DNA of 64,000 nt, taken from Lachnospiraceae bacterium. Its GTDB lineage: Bacteria > Bacillota > Clostridia > Lachnospirales > Lachnospiraceae. The translations under genes were made by a program, and so were the position numbers. The notes below the pieces were generated by a model that saw only the letters and a list, made by a program, of their open reading frames with translations, made no database searches and had not been told where the DNA came from. The stretch is taken from the NCBI GenBank assembly GCA_017408735.1, contig JAFQUB010000017.1, positions 1 through 64,000 on the forward strand, written 5' to 3'. Numbering within the stretch: the first letter of the stretch is position 1; the number at the start of each line of letters is the position of its first letter. This document shows positions 45,110 through 53,995 of the stretch, one piece after another.

Positions 45110-45381
45110 AAAGAAATCACCTCCGTTGCTTGTTAAGATACATGAATTATTATCTCGCAGAACCGGTGATTTATGCTTGCAAGGTTAAGGTAAAATGTAG
45201 AATTAAGTGAAAAAATTTATTATTGGAAGCACGTGGTGGAACGGTTCCTCAAATGGAACGGATGCTAAGGGAATTGTAATTGGTAGAGAAATGCATTTTG
45301 GTTAGGCAGGAAGACAAAAGTATGATATACTAATGATATATGCAAAATACAAGAGAAAAACTATATAAGGGGGGCTGCAAT

Positions 45382-46068
45382 ATGGGGATAATGAAGATTG
45401 GTGACCTGGAAGCAAATCAGAAAATTTGTATAGAAGTGATTGCAAAAGCCGGAAGAAAAGAATATGAAGCAATAACCCGATTTTCTGAGGGAGGTGTTGT
45501 ATTTATTGATGCAATACGTTACAAAAATCAGGTTATAAATTTTATGCAAGCAGATATTATTTTAAATGTAATTTATCCAAGAGAAGGGGAAAAGCCTATT
45601 GAATGGCGTGATTGTCTTATGAAAGTAGTAGAGTATAAGGGGAAACATTATCATGCCATTATATGTAAAAAAGTAGGGGTAGAAGTAAATAGAAGAACCA
45701 GCGTGAGAATTTTTGTAGGGGACCCTGGCAGTGCAATGATAGGAGAACAGAGGACTTCTTTAAGTATTACCGTGAAAGATGTTAGTTCCACTGGTTTTTC
45801 ATTTTTATCTACCAAGAAAGTAGATGCAAAACCGGGAGAAAGCGTGAGAATTTCCTTTGATGAAAAATCCCATCATTTACATTTTGACTTGGAGGGGAAG
45901 CTGGTTAGAACCAAGGAAGAAGATGATGGAAGAACTTTTTATGGTTGCAAAATGGAATCAGAATATAGAGCATTGGATGAATATATAGCACAACGTCAAA
46001 GAGAGCAGGCACAGCATGTACAAAAACAGTTGATAGAGCGTGCAAAAGAAAACTTTTATAAAAAATAG
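45382..46068 (+). CDS. PilZ-domain protein, putative c-di-GMP receptor
   Basis: A 228-aa protein. The C-terminal PilZ domain has the RxxxR motif (RRTSVR, residues 104-109) and DVSSTGFSF (133-141), both needed for c-di-GMP binding. The N-terminal 100 residues form a YcgR-like beta domain. ATG 45382 follows GGGGGG. Role inferred: motility or surface regulation. Confidence 0.82.
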   Translation: MGIMKIGDLEANQKICIEVIAKAGRKEYEAITRFSEGGVVFIDAIRYKNQVINFMQADIILNVIYPREGEKPIEWRDCLMKVVEYKGKHYHAIICKKVGVEVNRRTSVRIFVGDPGSAMIGEQRTSLSITVKDVSSTGFSFLSTKKVDAKPGESVRISFDEKSHHLHFDLEGKLVRTKEEDDGRTFYGCKMESEYRALDEYIAQRQREQAQHVQKQLIERAKENFYKK

Positions 46069-46078
46069 GTGAGATGGA

Positions 46079-46351
46079 ATGAGTAAGATTGTATTTTTTT
46101 GTATTCCGGCACATGGACATACAAATCCAACCTTGGGAGTAGTTCGGGAATTAGTAGAGCGTGGTCATGAAGTATTATATTATTCTTATAATTCTTTTCG
46201 TGAAAAGCTTGAAGCAGCAGGAGCGAGGTTTGTTTCCTGTGATGATTATGATGTAGAACAGAAGTTAGGCCTTAAGGATGCAACGAGGGTTGGAAAAGAC
46301 TTGAGTTTTTCTACGCAGATATTGGGAGAATTCAGAAATGACCGATTGTAA
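46079..46351 (+). pseudogene. Truncated MGT-family glycosyltransferase
   Basis: Only the first 90 residues of a UDP-glycosyltransferase of the macrolide type (MSKIVFFCIPAHGHTNPTLGVVRELVERGHEVLYYS). The family is usually near 400 aa. The acceptor loop starts, then the frame stops after FRNDRL, and no further homology is visible before the Fic module. It is broken by deletion. Confidence 0.8.
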
Positions 46352-46374
46352 GTTCGGTAAAGAACGAGTATAAT
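46346..46374 (+). promoter_or_regulatory. Promoter of the VbhA-Fic module
   Basis: TTGTAA, 17 nt, TATAAT, starting in the last codon of the truncated glycosyltransferase, with a GTTC/GAAC inverted repeat in the spacer. Confidence 0.6.
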
Positions 46375-46432
46375 ATAGGAAGATAGAAAATAACTACGAT
46401 AACAAGTTGAGAGAGTATAAAGAGGTCTAAAA

Positions 46433-46597
46433 ATGAGCCAGAACGAAAAGATTATTGAAAATGTAAATGCAATTATGGCGATGGAAAATATGCCGTTGGA
46501 AAATGAAGATAGGGGACGTATTCTGGAATGTCTTGAAGGGAAGGTTTCTTTTCAGGAAGCAGTGGATGGGCTGGTGAATAAGTATACCCGTAAGTAG
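46433..46597 (+). CDS. VbhA-like antitoxin of a Fic module
   Basis: A 54-aa protein (NVNAIMAMENMPLENEDRG ... VSFQEAVDGLVNKYTRK) of the antitoxin VbhA type. These place an inhibitory helix with motif S/T-x-x-x-E-G/N into the Fic active site. Here Glu-Asn is present but the Ser/Thr position reads Ile (I-MAM-EN). It ends 8 nt before the fic gene and is below normal ORF length cutoffs. Confidence 0.8.
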   Translation: MSQNEKIIENVNAIMAMENMPLENEDRGRILECLEGKVSFQEAVDGLVNKYTRK

Positions 46598-46605
46598 GTG
46601 AGCGG

Positions 46606-47214
46606 ATGGCAGACGAATATTTCTATGAACAGGATACTTTTTATTGTTATCCCAATACGAATGTTCTGAAAAATAAACTTGGGATAACAGATGAGGCAGA
46701 ATTGAAAAAAGCGGAGCGGGAGATTACCGCTCTTAGAACGGCGCAATTGCTGCAAAACCCCATTGGTGGAGTGTTTGATTTTATTTTTTTGAAGAAAATA
46801 CATCAGTTTCTTTTCGGAGATATTTATGAATGGGCAGGAAAGACAAGAAATGTAAATATTTCTAAGGGAAATCAGTTTTGCCGATGTGAATTTATCGAAG
46901 AACAGATGAATATTGTGATGCAGCAGTTAAAGGAAGAAAACTACTTAGCCGGCATGAAAATGGATAATCTGGCATCAAGGCTGGCATTTTACTTGGGCGA
47001 GATTAATGCCATACATCCATTTCGCGAGGGAAACGGAAGAACACAGAGAATGTTTGTGGGACTGTTGGCAGAGCGTAATGGATATTATTTAGATTTTACA
47101 AAAATAACAAAAGAAGAAATGCTAAAGGCAAGTCTGGATACATTTAATTTAGAGTATGGTTTCATGACAGAGCTGTTGTTGAAAGCTTTGGCTGAAAAGG
47201 GCACTGCACAATGA
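46606..47214 (+). CDS. Fic-domain AMP-transferase (toxin partner)
   Basis: A 202-aa Fic enzyme with a complete active site HPFREGNGRTQR (137-148) and the flap region GDIYEWAGKTRNVNISKGNQFCR. It transfers AMP from ATP to target hydroxyls; targets of such class I toxins include type II topoisomerases. With the antitoxin upstream it forms a class I Fic toxin-antitoxin pair. Confidence 0.92.
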   Translation: MADEYFYEQDTFYCYPNTNVLKNKLGITDEAELKKAEREITALRTAQLLQNPIGGVFDFIFLKKIHQFLFGDIYEWAGKTRNVNISKGNQFCRCEFIEEQMNIVMQQLKEENYLAGMKMDNLASRLAFYLGEINAIHPFREGNGRTQRMFVGLLAERNGYYLDFTKITKEEMLKASLDTFNLEYGFMTELLLKALAEKGTAQ

Positions 47215-47250
47215 TTTTAGATGTCATTGTGCAGAAATTTTTAAAAAGAC

Positions 47251-47292
47251 TTGACTGTAAACCTTGTTTATACCTTATTTTGGGGGTATAAA
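47251..47292 (+). promoter_or_regulatory. Operator/promoter region of the MerR gene
   Basis: TTGACT at 47251 overlaps TAAAC-CTT-GTTTA (47258-47270), and TTTATACC/GGTATAAA (47267-47274, 47285-47292) follows. Overlapping palindromes in the spacer are typical of MerR targets; autoregulation is inferred. Confidence 0.5.
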
Positions 47293-47311
47293 ACAAGAAA
47301 GGGAGATAGTT

Positions 47312-48070
47312 ATGACAATCAAAGAAGTAGAACAGGAATTAGGAATACCAAGAGCGACCATTCGCTTTTATGAGAAAGAAAAGTTAATAAGTCCTACCAG
47401 AACAGAAAATGATTACAGGGATTACAGCAGGGAAGACGTTACAATCTTAAAGAAAATTATTGTATTAAGAAAAATCGGTATATCTGTCTCTGACATTAAA
47501 GAACTTTTAAATGGAGAAGTTTCTTTATCTGAATTGGTAGAAAAAAATATTTTACAGTTGGAAGAACAAATCAAAGAGCTTGAAGGTGCATTGCGGATAA
47601 GTAAAGAGATGCAGTCTAAGGGTGAGGAGATAACTACCTTTGATGAGGATTACTACTTAGAAGAAATTGGGCGTGAGGAAAAAGCAGGAAATAAATTTCT
47701 TGATATTACAAGTGATATTTTAAAATATGAGAAAAAAGTCATTTTCGAGCAGTTTGATATAGCGGATAATACCGGTAACCTACGCTACGGAAAAGTGGAA
47801 GCATTTTTTAAGTCACTTGTGTTATGCATTTGTATGGGAATTACCATGTATTTAATACAGGATAGAAAAGTGGAAAACTTTATTTATGGTTTTACCCTGC
47901 CATTTGTTTATATAATTTCACATTCGATAGTAGGTCTGCCGTTACATTTTTTTGGGAAAAAGTATCCAAAAGCAGCTGAAAGGATTAGAAAGACAGGGTT
48001 AAATGTATGTGTGATAATTGTAATTGCCTTGGCTATTTTAGGATTTACTTCTCAGTTTTGGGCGGAGTAG
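47312..48070 (+). CDS. MerR-family regulator with membrane tail
   Basis: A 252-aa protein: N-terminal MerR HTH (TIKEVEQELGIPRATIRFYEKEKLI), coiled coil (about 80-110), then a linker and three predicted membrane helices (SLVLCICMGITMYLI; FIYGFTLPFVYIISHSIVG; VCVIIVIALAILGF). The membrane part replaces the usual ligand domain. ATG 47312 follows GGGAG. Confidence 0.85.
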   Translation: MTIKEVEQELGIPRATIRFYEKEKLISPTRTENDYRDYSREDVTILKKIIVLRKIGISVSDIKELLNGEVSLSELVEKNILQLEEQIKELEGALRISKEMQSKGEEITTFDEDYYLEEIGREEKAGNKFLDITSDILKYEKKVIFEQFDIADNTGNLRYGKVEAFFKSLVLCICMGITMYLIQDRKVENFIYGFTLPFVYIISHSIVGLPLHFFGKKYPKAAERIRKTGLNVCVIIVIALAILGFTSQFWAE

Positions 48071-48095
48071 TTGGAAGTTGTGGAAGAAAAATAAG

Positions 48096-48128
48096 AAAAA
48101 CGCCAGCTCACAAAAAGCTGGCGTTTTT
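48096..48128. terminator. Bidirectional terminator
   Basis: A perfect 13-bp stem AAAAACGCCAGCT / AGCTGGCGTTTTT with a 7-nt loop, between the MerR gene and the convergent FtsX gene. Confidence 0.9.
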
Positions 48129-48141
48129 TAGAAAGTTCATA

Positions 48142-50397
48142 TTAATCCCTGTCTTTCAGCGCCTTGCTCATAGGGATTTTCTTTACTTTATAAATGTGTA
48201 TGCTGTTAATCAGGAAATATGCAACAACTCCAATTCCTATAATAGCAGCATATACCCAGAATGGAAGATAAAATTCAATATAACCTTCCATAAGGCTGGA
48301 AACAAATACCATAATATATTTAAAGCATAGTACCTCCACCGGAATGCACAAAAATAGAGAAAGTAATACTGTAATAGTAGTTGCATTCAGGTACAAATGG
48401 CTTATTTCACGGCTGCTATATCCAAAAACTTTCATAAAGGAGATGGAAACGGTGTTTTTCTCAATTACGGTTTTGGTCAGGATATACATCAGGACCATAT
48501 AAATTACAATAGAAAAAATATTAACAAATTGTATTACCATGTTAAAAGATTTCATCATCTGGTTGGCAGCACCCACCATATCTGCACGGGTAATATATTT
48601 TGCCAGATATAATTCATCAATATCCAGCTTTTCATTGGAGATGTAGCAGTTAAATAAATCTGCATCCTGCTCAAGCAGGTGGTTTAGATTTTCCAGCTTC
48701 ATAAATGCACCCAGACTACTCTTATCATCGTAGATATCGGAAACGGTCAAGGTGTAATCTTTTTCGTAATAATCATCTGTAAAGGTCAGTGTATCTCCTA
48801 ATTTTAGATTTAACTTTTGAGCCAGTGGCTTTGTTACAATAATTTCATCTTCATTCTCAGGGAGCTCAAGCTCCTGATAAAAAGTACTGTTTTCACTGAT
48901 TCCCATAAAAGAAACACTGATGTTTGTCTTTCCTAACTGATACCAGGTATCTAAGGTATACAGTTCCATTTTTTCACCATTTTCCTCTTCTACAGGTGCT
49001 TTCAAAATATACTGATATTCGTACGGTAACGTATCGTCAATTTCCTCCACATAATGATTGATTAATGGCTCTAATCCCATTCCAAACATTAGTAAAAAGC
49101 TGGCAAGAAAGATTCCGAAAAAGAGAATAAGATAACTGACTTTATTTTGCAGAATAACTCGTAAACGGAAGCGGCTGATAAATGAGAAATCAGGAAGTTT
49201 AACAGCTCGTTTCTGTTTTCTTTTATGTAAATCTTTTCTTAGAAATTTCAATGGTGATAATGAAAGTTTAGTATATAACATAAACCAGTTTACTACTACC
49301 ATTATGACAACGGGTATGATAGTGGTAGTGATAAAAGCTTCCAGGCTGAATTGCAGCTTAATTGGTGGGATGCAATAAGAAGTATAATAAATATCTTCAA
49401 ATGGTTTCAGCATAACGGTATATCCTAAAGCATTTCCAACAATAGAGCTTGCCACTGCAACAATAACTGTTGGAGAAAGGTAGTGGGCAAGAATTTCTCT
49501 TTTTAAATATCCGGAAGCTCGCAAAGTACCTATAATAGTTGCTTCGGACTCTATGGTATTACTTGTTAGTACCGAAAAAACGAATGCAATGATTACAATT
49601 AAAATATAGATAAATACTTTCATGACAGGACCATCTTTGCCCATATCCTCTCTTAGAAAGGAGATACTCTGGTTGTTTTCTGAAGTTAAAAAGGATTGTA
49701 AAGTAACGCCTTCAAGCAGCAGCTGTTTTTGCATATCTTCAGTTAGCTGACGCTGTTCTGAGTCACTTAAAGAGGTGTCTTCAAATCTGTAAGAATACCG
49801 ATAAGTAAGGGTATCTTCAGCAAAACGGGAAAAACCTTCTTTTGTGACAACCGATACGCCAAAATCGGCGGTGTTCATTAACAAATCTTGATTGTTTTTA
49901 AAAAGGGAACTGTAATCCGGCAGGGAAATAGTAGCTGTAACAACAAAATCCTGGCTGTTCAGGGTTAAGGTATCACCGAGGTTAATCTTTCTATTCTGTG
50001 CAAACAATCGGTCTATGGCGATTTCATTGTTTTTTTCAGGAAGTTTACCCTCAAACACCGATGGAAGATTTAAGGTTTCCCTTTCATCAAATACAAAAAT
50101 CTTTGCAGTTTCATCATAATCATTTACTGTGGTATAAAAATTCTCTATAAGTTCAATTTCTTCTTCCTCAAAATATGTTTTTAGAGAGCCAGGAATAGGA
50201 GAGAGGCTTTCGAACTGTCCATCTTCAATCCGGCATTCTTCATCGTTTTGCTGTATTGTGTAAGTAACGCTGTCCATGGTAGCAAGAAAGGAAGAACCAA
50301 TTAAAATAGTACATACAAGGATTGTGAAGATACCAATATATTTGCTGGCATGTTTGGCGAATTCTCTTGGAAGTCTTTTGTTTAATGGATTTCTCAT
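48142..50397 (-). CDS. FtsX-family ABC transporter permease
   Basis: A 751-aa permease with two FtsX repeats. N-terminal helix (IGIFTILVCTILIGSSFLATM), a large extracytoplasmic domain (about 45-255), three helices, a basic loop (RKDLHKRKQKRAVK), a second helix and extracytoplasmic domain (about 440-610), then three C-terminal helices. This MacB/LolC-like layout moves peptides or lipids by mechanotransmission. It starts 11 nt after the ATPase gene with GGAGGTG. The substrate is unknown. Confidence 0.9.
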   Translation of the reverse strand: MRNPLNKRLPREFAKHASKYIGIFTILVCTILIGSSFLATMDSVTYTIQQNDEECRIEDGQFESLSPIPGSLKTYFEEEEIELIENFYTTVNDYDETAKIFVFDERETLNLPSVFEGKLPEKNNEIAIDRLFAQNRKINLGDTLTLNSQDFVVTATISLPDYSSLFKNNQDLLMNTADFGVSVVTKEGFSRFAEDTLTYRYSYRFEDTSLSDSEQRQLTEDMQKQLLLEGVTLQSFLTSENNQSISFLREDMGKDGPVMKVFIYILIVIIAFVFSVLTSNTIESEATIIGTLRASGYLKREILAHYLSPTVIVAVASSIVGNALGYTVMLKPFEDIYYTSYCIPPIKLQFSLEAFITTTIIPVVIMVVVNWFMLYTKLSLSPLKFLRKDLHKRKQKRAVKLPDFSFISRFRLRVILQNKVSYLILFFGIFLASFLLMFGMGLEPLINHYVEEIDDTLPYEYQYILKAPVEEENGEKMELYTLDTWYQLGKTNISVSFMGISENSTFYQELELPENEDEIIVTKPLAQKLNLKLGDTLTFTDDYYEKDYTLTVSDIYDDKSSLGAFMKLENLNHLLEQDADLFNCYISNEKLDIDELYLAKYITRADMVGAANQMMKSFNMVIQFVNIFSIVIYMVLMYILTKTVIEKNTVSISFMKVFGYSSREISHLYLNATTITVLLSLFLCIPVEVLCFKYIMVFVSSLMEGYIEFYLPFWVYAAIIGIGVVAYFLINSIHIYKVKKIPMSKALKDRD

Positions 50398-50407
50398 AAG
50401 GCACCTC

Positions 50408-51106
50408 CTACCATTCTAAGTCTTTGGCACTAATCGTAGTTTCATTTACATAGTTTTTCACAATCTGCCCGTCGCGAAGCTTTAACACTCTGTTTGCCAT
50501 GTTTTTAATGGCATCGTTGTGGGTTACGATAATGATTGTATTCTGGTACTTTTTGTTTACCAGTTCGATTAATGCCAGAATTTCTTTGGATGTATGATAA
50601 TCCAAAGCTCCCGTTGGCTCATCACATAGAAGAATGGAAGGGTTCTTTACAAGTGCTCTTCCGATGGCACATCTTTGCTGCTGTCCGCCGGAAAGCTGGG
50701 AAGGAAGTTTGTCTTTATGTTCGTATAAGCCTAAAGTCTGTAAAAGTTCGTTGATTTCAAGGGGATTTTTACTTAAGTAAGAACACACTTCGATATTTTC
50801 TTTTACCGTAAGATTAGGTATTAAATTGTAAAACTGGAAGACAAACCCTAAATGATTGCGACGATAAAGGGTTAGCTGCTTTTCTGTCATGTTGGAAGTG
50901 CAATCTTCACCAATATCAATGTAGCCTTCATCGGCAGAGTCGATTCCACCAATGATATTTAAAAGAGTTGATTTTCCAGAGCCGGATGGTCCTAAGAGAA
51001 CGCAGATTTCTCCGTCATTTACTTCACAGTTAATTCCGGACAGCACCTCAACGCGGTTTTCTCCTTCACCATAAAATTTATGGATATTGTTCATTTTGAG
51101 TTTCAT
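50408..51106 (-). CDS. ABC transporter ATPase (MacB/LolD type)
   Basis: A 232-aa ATPase: Walker A GPSGSGKST, signature LSGGQQQR, Walker B ILLCDEPTGALD, and VTHN switch. ATG 51106 follows AGGAGG; upstream in-frame codons to 51220 are the riboswitch/terminator region and not coding. It is first gene of the two-gene exporter operon. Confidence 0.93.
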   Translation of the reverse strand: MKLKMNNIHKFYGEGENRVEVLSGINCEVNDGEICVLLGPSGSGKSTLLNIIGGIDSADEGYIDIGEDCTSNMTEKQLTLYRRNHLGFVFQFYNLIPNLTVKENIEVCSYLSKNPLEINELLQTLGLYEHKDKLPSQLSGGQQQRCAIGRALVKNPSILLCDEPTGALDYHTSKEILALIELVNKKYQNTIIIVTHNDAIKNMANRVLKLRDGQIVKNYVNETTISAKDLEW

Positions 51107-51131
51107 AATGTTACCTCCTAAGAAAATAATT

Positions 51132-51310
51132 TGAAAAAAAGCGAGTACATTACTGTACTCGCTAATAATCAAAACGTATATAGAGACAAGTACAGCAATG
51201 CTATACTTAAGTCTCGTCAATTAAGGTAAACCAGGATTTACAATGTAACTATTACATAGACCAATATGTTGACTTACCACACATGTCGTGCCGACTACTC
51301 CCTTAAGGAA
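51132..51310 (-). promoter_or_regulatory. Likely yybP-ykoY (Mn2+) riboswitch with terminator
   Basis: Minus-strand leader. Aptamer signatures: GGGAGTAGTCGGC (51302-51290) and TTGACGAGAC (51220-51211), flanked by TTAAG segments that pair as P1. A rival hairpin GAGAC...GTCTC with AGTA/TACT (51215-51183) shares the P1 strand. The terminator AGCGAGTACA / TGTACTCGCT plus seven U (51163-51134) ends 28 nt before the ATPase start. TGTACT (51194-51189) can pair with the terminator's 5' arm, so ligand-stabilised P1 would favour read-through. Confidence 0.75.
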
Positions 51311-51317
51311 TGGGTTT

Positions 51318-51346
51318 AGGATAGCAGAATTTTTTTAAAGTGTCAA
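51318..51346 (-). promoter_or_regulatory. Promoter of the riboswitch-ABC operon
   Basis: On the minus strand: TTGACA, 17 nt, TATCCT, just upstream of the aptamer. Confidence 0.75.
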
Positions 51347-51454
51347 GATTTTTTGGGCATCTTTTTGAAAAATCTTATCAAATATTGGGAAAATAGAAGA
51401 ATTTATGGTATACTTTTGTAGGTGTAAATAAATGCAAAATGAGAGGAGAAAAAG

Positions 51455-52609
51455 ATGAGTTTTAAAGACAAAAAGCAAGAAGCAGTAAGCATTATGACCG
51501 GCTGGTTAAGCCATGAAAATGAGTTGGGAAAAGCACCTGCCAAAATAGAGGTGGCAGGAGAATTTGATTATGATGATAACCATTATTATATTTTGAAATT
51601 TAAAAAGAATATCTTTTCAAAATGGCAGTTGGGTGTATGTGGATTTGATGAAAATGGGGAAGAATGTGGTCATACGTTTAGCGAATTTGAACCATATGAT
51701 CCGAAAACTGCACAGGAAAGCTGTATTGCTATCATTGAATATATGAAAGAATACTGGAAAAGTCGTTTTCGTGCGGAGCTGGAACGCAGAGGAGTTACAG
51801 AAGAAGAATATGAAACTATGACTGAGGAAGAATGGCAGGCAAAAGGCGCAGAAGCAGATGAAAAAGAGCAGGAAGCAGGCATTGGGGGGCGTCAGGGTTT
51901 TGTTTTGTTAGAAACACCGGAATTTGACTTTGAACAGATGATTTCTGAACTAAAAACTACATGGGGAATGGAAATAGAAGATTATGAACTGGAAAATGGA
52001 AATCTGGTGTTTGAGTATGAAAATAATCTGATGGCGGTATCTTTGATGGAGACACCAATTCCGGATGGAGAGGCAGAATACTTTGCTCAGGCAAACTACA
52101 TGTGGAAGGAAGCAGTAGAAACCACCAAGAAACATCAGGCGCATTTGGTGGTATTCACAATCAGCCGTGAAGGTAATCCGATAGAGGCGGCATGTAATTT
52201 TACCGTACTGGTGTCTTCCTGCCTGAGTCAGAAATCTGTACTGGGAATTTATACTACAGGAACCGTATTTGAACCCGCATTTTATCAAAAGGGTGCAGAT
52301 GCTATGAAAAAAGGCGAATTGCCGGTACCTATCTGGGTGTATGTGGGACTTGGCAGAAATGAAAAAGGAAATATGGGATATACCTATGGTATGGAAGCTT
52401 TTGGAAAATCAGAGATGGAAATCTTGGAAAGTGAACATTCACTGGAACAAATTCAGGCATTTTTATTTTATGTAGCGGAATATGTAATTAAAGAAAATAT
52501 GATTTTTCGGGATGGAGAAACCATTAGTTTTTCATCGGAACAAAAGCTTAAGATTACAAAATCAGAGGCAGTTAATGTGCAGGGAGAAAGCCTGAAAATC
52601 TGGTATTAA
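51455..52609 (+). CDS. DUF4261 domain protein
   Basis: A 384-aa cytoplasmic protein. The N-terminal 110 residues form an unassigned beta-rich domain with a helix, then a Glu-rich linker, then DUF4261 (GFVLLETPEFDFEQM ... AHLVVFTISREGNP ... IWVYVGLGRNEKGNMGYTYGMEAFGKSEMEIL). Role unknown. GAGAGGAG precedes ATG 51455. It is divergent from the ABC operon. Confidence 0.75.
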   Translation: MSFKDKKQEAVSIMTGWLSHENELGKAPAKIEVAGEFDYDDNHYYILKFKKNIFSKWQLGVCGFDENGEECGHTFSEFEPYDPKTAQESCIAIIEYMKEYWKSRFRAELERRGVTEEEYETMTEEEWQAKGAEADEKEQEAGIGGRQGFVLLETPEFDFEQMISELKTTWGMEIEDYELENGNLVFEYENNLMAVSLMETPIPDGEAEYFAQANYMWKEAVETTKKHQAHLVVFTISREGNPIEAACNFTVLVSSCLSQKSVLGIYTTGTVFEPAFYQKGADAMKKGELPVPIWVYVGLGRNEKGNMGYTYGMEAFGKSEMEILESEHSLEQIQAFLFYVAEYVIKENMIFRDGETISFSSEQKLKITKSEAVNVQGESLKIWY

Positions 52610-52627
52610 ATATTGGAGGAAGATTAT

Positions 52628-53041
52628 ATGAAAACAAGAGTAGACGAAACAATTACAAGACATGACAAAGGATACAACTGTGCACAGGCAGTAGCCTGTA
52701 CCTACTGCGATCTGGTAGGCGTAGAGGAAGAGGTAATGTTTAAAATGACCGAAGGTTTAGGCCTTGGCATGGGTGGCATGGAAGGCACCTGTGGTGCTGT
52801 CAGCGGAGCCTGTGTGCTTGCTGGTATGAAGCGAAGTAGCGGAAACACAGAGCATCCAGACAGCAAGGCAGAAACCTATAAATTATCCAGAGAAATTGTA
52901 AAACGTTTTGCAGAACAGAATCAGTCTGTGGTATGTAAAGAATTAAAAGGCGTAGAAACCGGAAAAGTACTTCGTTCCTGTGGAGATTGCATCAAAGATG
53001 CCGCTTTGATTGCGGAACATGTATTATTTGAAGAACAGTAA
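52628..53041 (+). CDS. C_GCAxxG_C_C family redox-type protein
   Basis: A 137-aa protein of the C_GCAxxG_C_C family: YNCAQAVACTYC, GTCGAVSGACV (the GCAxxG-type motif), and CGDCIKDAA near the C-terminus. The conserved cysteines suggest metal or cluster binding; the biochemical role is not established. ATG 52628 follows GGAGG. Confidence 0.85.
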   Translation: MKTRVDETITRHDKGYNCAQAVACTYCDLVGVEEEVMFKMTEGLGLGMGGMEGTCGAVSGACVLAGMKRSSGNTEHPDSKAETYKLSREIVKRFAEQNQSVVCKELKGVETGKVLRSCGDCIKDAALIAEHVLFEEQ

Positions 53042-53054
53042 ACGGAGGTTTTTC

Positions 53055-53900
53055 ATGCGGATTATCAACTTAATGGAAGATACAAAAGGCTGTGAGTCCT
53101 GTATTTTTGAACATGGACTCAGTTTTTACATGGAAACAGAGAAACATAAGATGTTATTGGATTTTGGTGCATCGGAGGCAACACTTGCCAATGCCAAAGC
53201 CCTTAACATTGATTTGACACAGGTGGATTTGGCAGTGTTAAGCCATGGACATTACGACCATTCCGGAGGAATTCTGCCCTTTACACAAATAAATTCAAAT
53301 GCAGAAATCTATATGCAAAAAAACGCATTAGGAGATTATTATAATATTTCTGTTACCGAGAAATATATTGGTATAGATAAAACCATCGCCAACCTTCCGC
53401 AAGTAAAACTGCTGGAAGGAAACTTGAAAATAGACTCCGAAATAGAGTTATTTACCAACATTACCGGCCGGCGTTTCTTTGCCAGAGGAAATCATATTTT
53501 AAAACGCAAAGAAGGCGAAAATTATGTAGAAGATGACTTTTCCCATGAACAGTGCGCAGTCATACATCAAGGCGAAGAGCACATCCTGTTCTCCGGTTGC
53601 GCCCATAACGGCATATTAAATATTCTGGACGAATATAAACGACTGTACAATTCGTATCCAACCACAGTAATCAGCGGTTTTCATATGATTCAGAAAGAAT
53701 ATACTCAGGAGGATACTGAGGTCATTCAGAACATAGCCAGAGAACTATCAACCTTGCCAACCAAATTCTACACCGGCCATTGTACCGGAAAAACTGCTTT
53801 TGATATTATGAAAGAGATTATGGGTGAGCAGTTGGTAGAGCTTCATTGTGGGGAGGATGTAACCCCACATTTTGGCGGTGCCATGCACAGCCCACTATAA
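53055..53900 (+). CDS. MBL-fold hydrolase, DHPS-like subfamily
   Basis: A 281-aa metallo-beta-lactamase fold protein with the zinc motif SHGHYDHSGG and GCAHNGILNIL, ending with FHMIQKE and YTGHCTG. It is close to the methanopterin-synthase-like (DHPS-like) MBL group. ATG 53055 follows CGGAGG. Its final codons form the left arm of a 25-bp palindrome. Confidence 0.85.
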   Translation: MRIINLMEDTKGCESCIFEHGLSFYMETEKHKMLLDFGASEATLANAKALNIDLTQVDLAVLSHGHYDHSGGILPFTQINSNAEIYMQKNALGDYYNISVTEKYIGIDKTIANLPQVKLLEGNLKIDSEIELFTNITGRRFFARGNHILKRKEGENYVEDDFSHEQCAVIHQGEEHILFSGCAHNGILNILDEYKRLYNSYPTTVISGFHMIQKEYTQEDTEVIQNIARELSTLPTKFYTGHCTGKTAFDIMKEIMGEQLVELHCGEDVTPHFGGAMHSPL

Positions 53901-53961
53901 ATAATTCCCCCTCCAGAGCTGTTTCGTGTCTGCTCAGGAGGGGGAATTATTTATAGTGGGC
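53890..53961. terminator. 25-bp perfect palindrome at the MBL gene end
   Basis: The arm at 53890-53914 (contains the stop codon) pairs perfectly with 53937-53961; loop 22 nt. The C5/G5 core resembles a terminator but the following bases are not a T-run. It may terminate inefficiently or protect the mRNA 3' end. Confidence 0.7.
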
Positions 53962-53995
53962 GTCCTGACTCTTCAAAACGTTGCGTTATTTCCCC

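Noticed and set aside
44911-45120. 69-codon minus-strand ORF
   Set aside because: The 50-aa ORF in another frame (44957-45109) owns the GGAGGTGAT site and has a plausible composition; this longer frame is its shadow.
45222-45278. Fragment reading LEARGGTVPQMERMLREL before a stop
   Set aside because: It looks protein-like but has no start, an upstream in-frame stop, and no family I can name.
51107-51220. N-terminal extension of the ABC ATPase to 51220
   Set aside because: It would translate through the riboswitch expression platform and terminator. The AGGAGG site supports ATG 51106.
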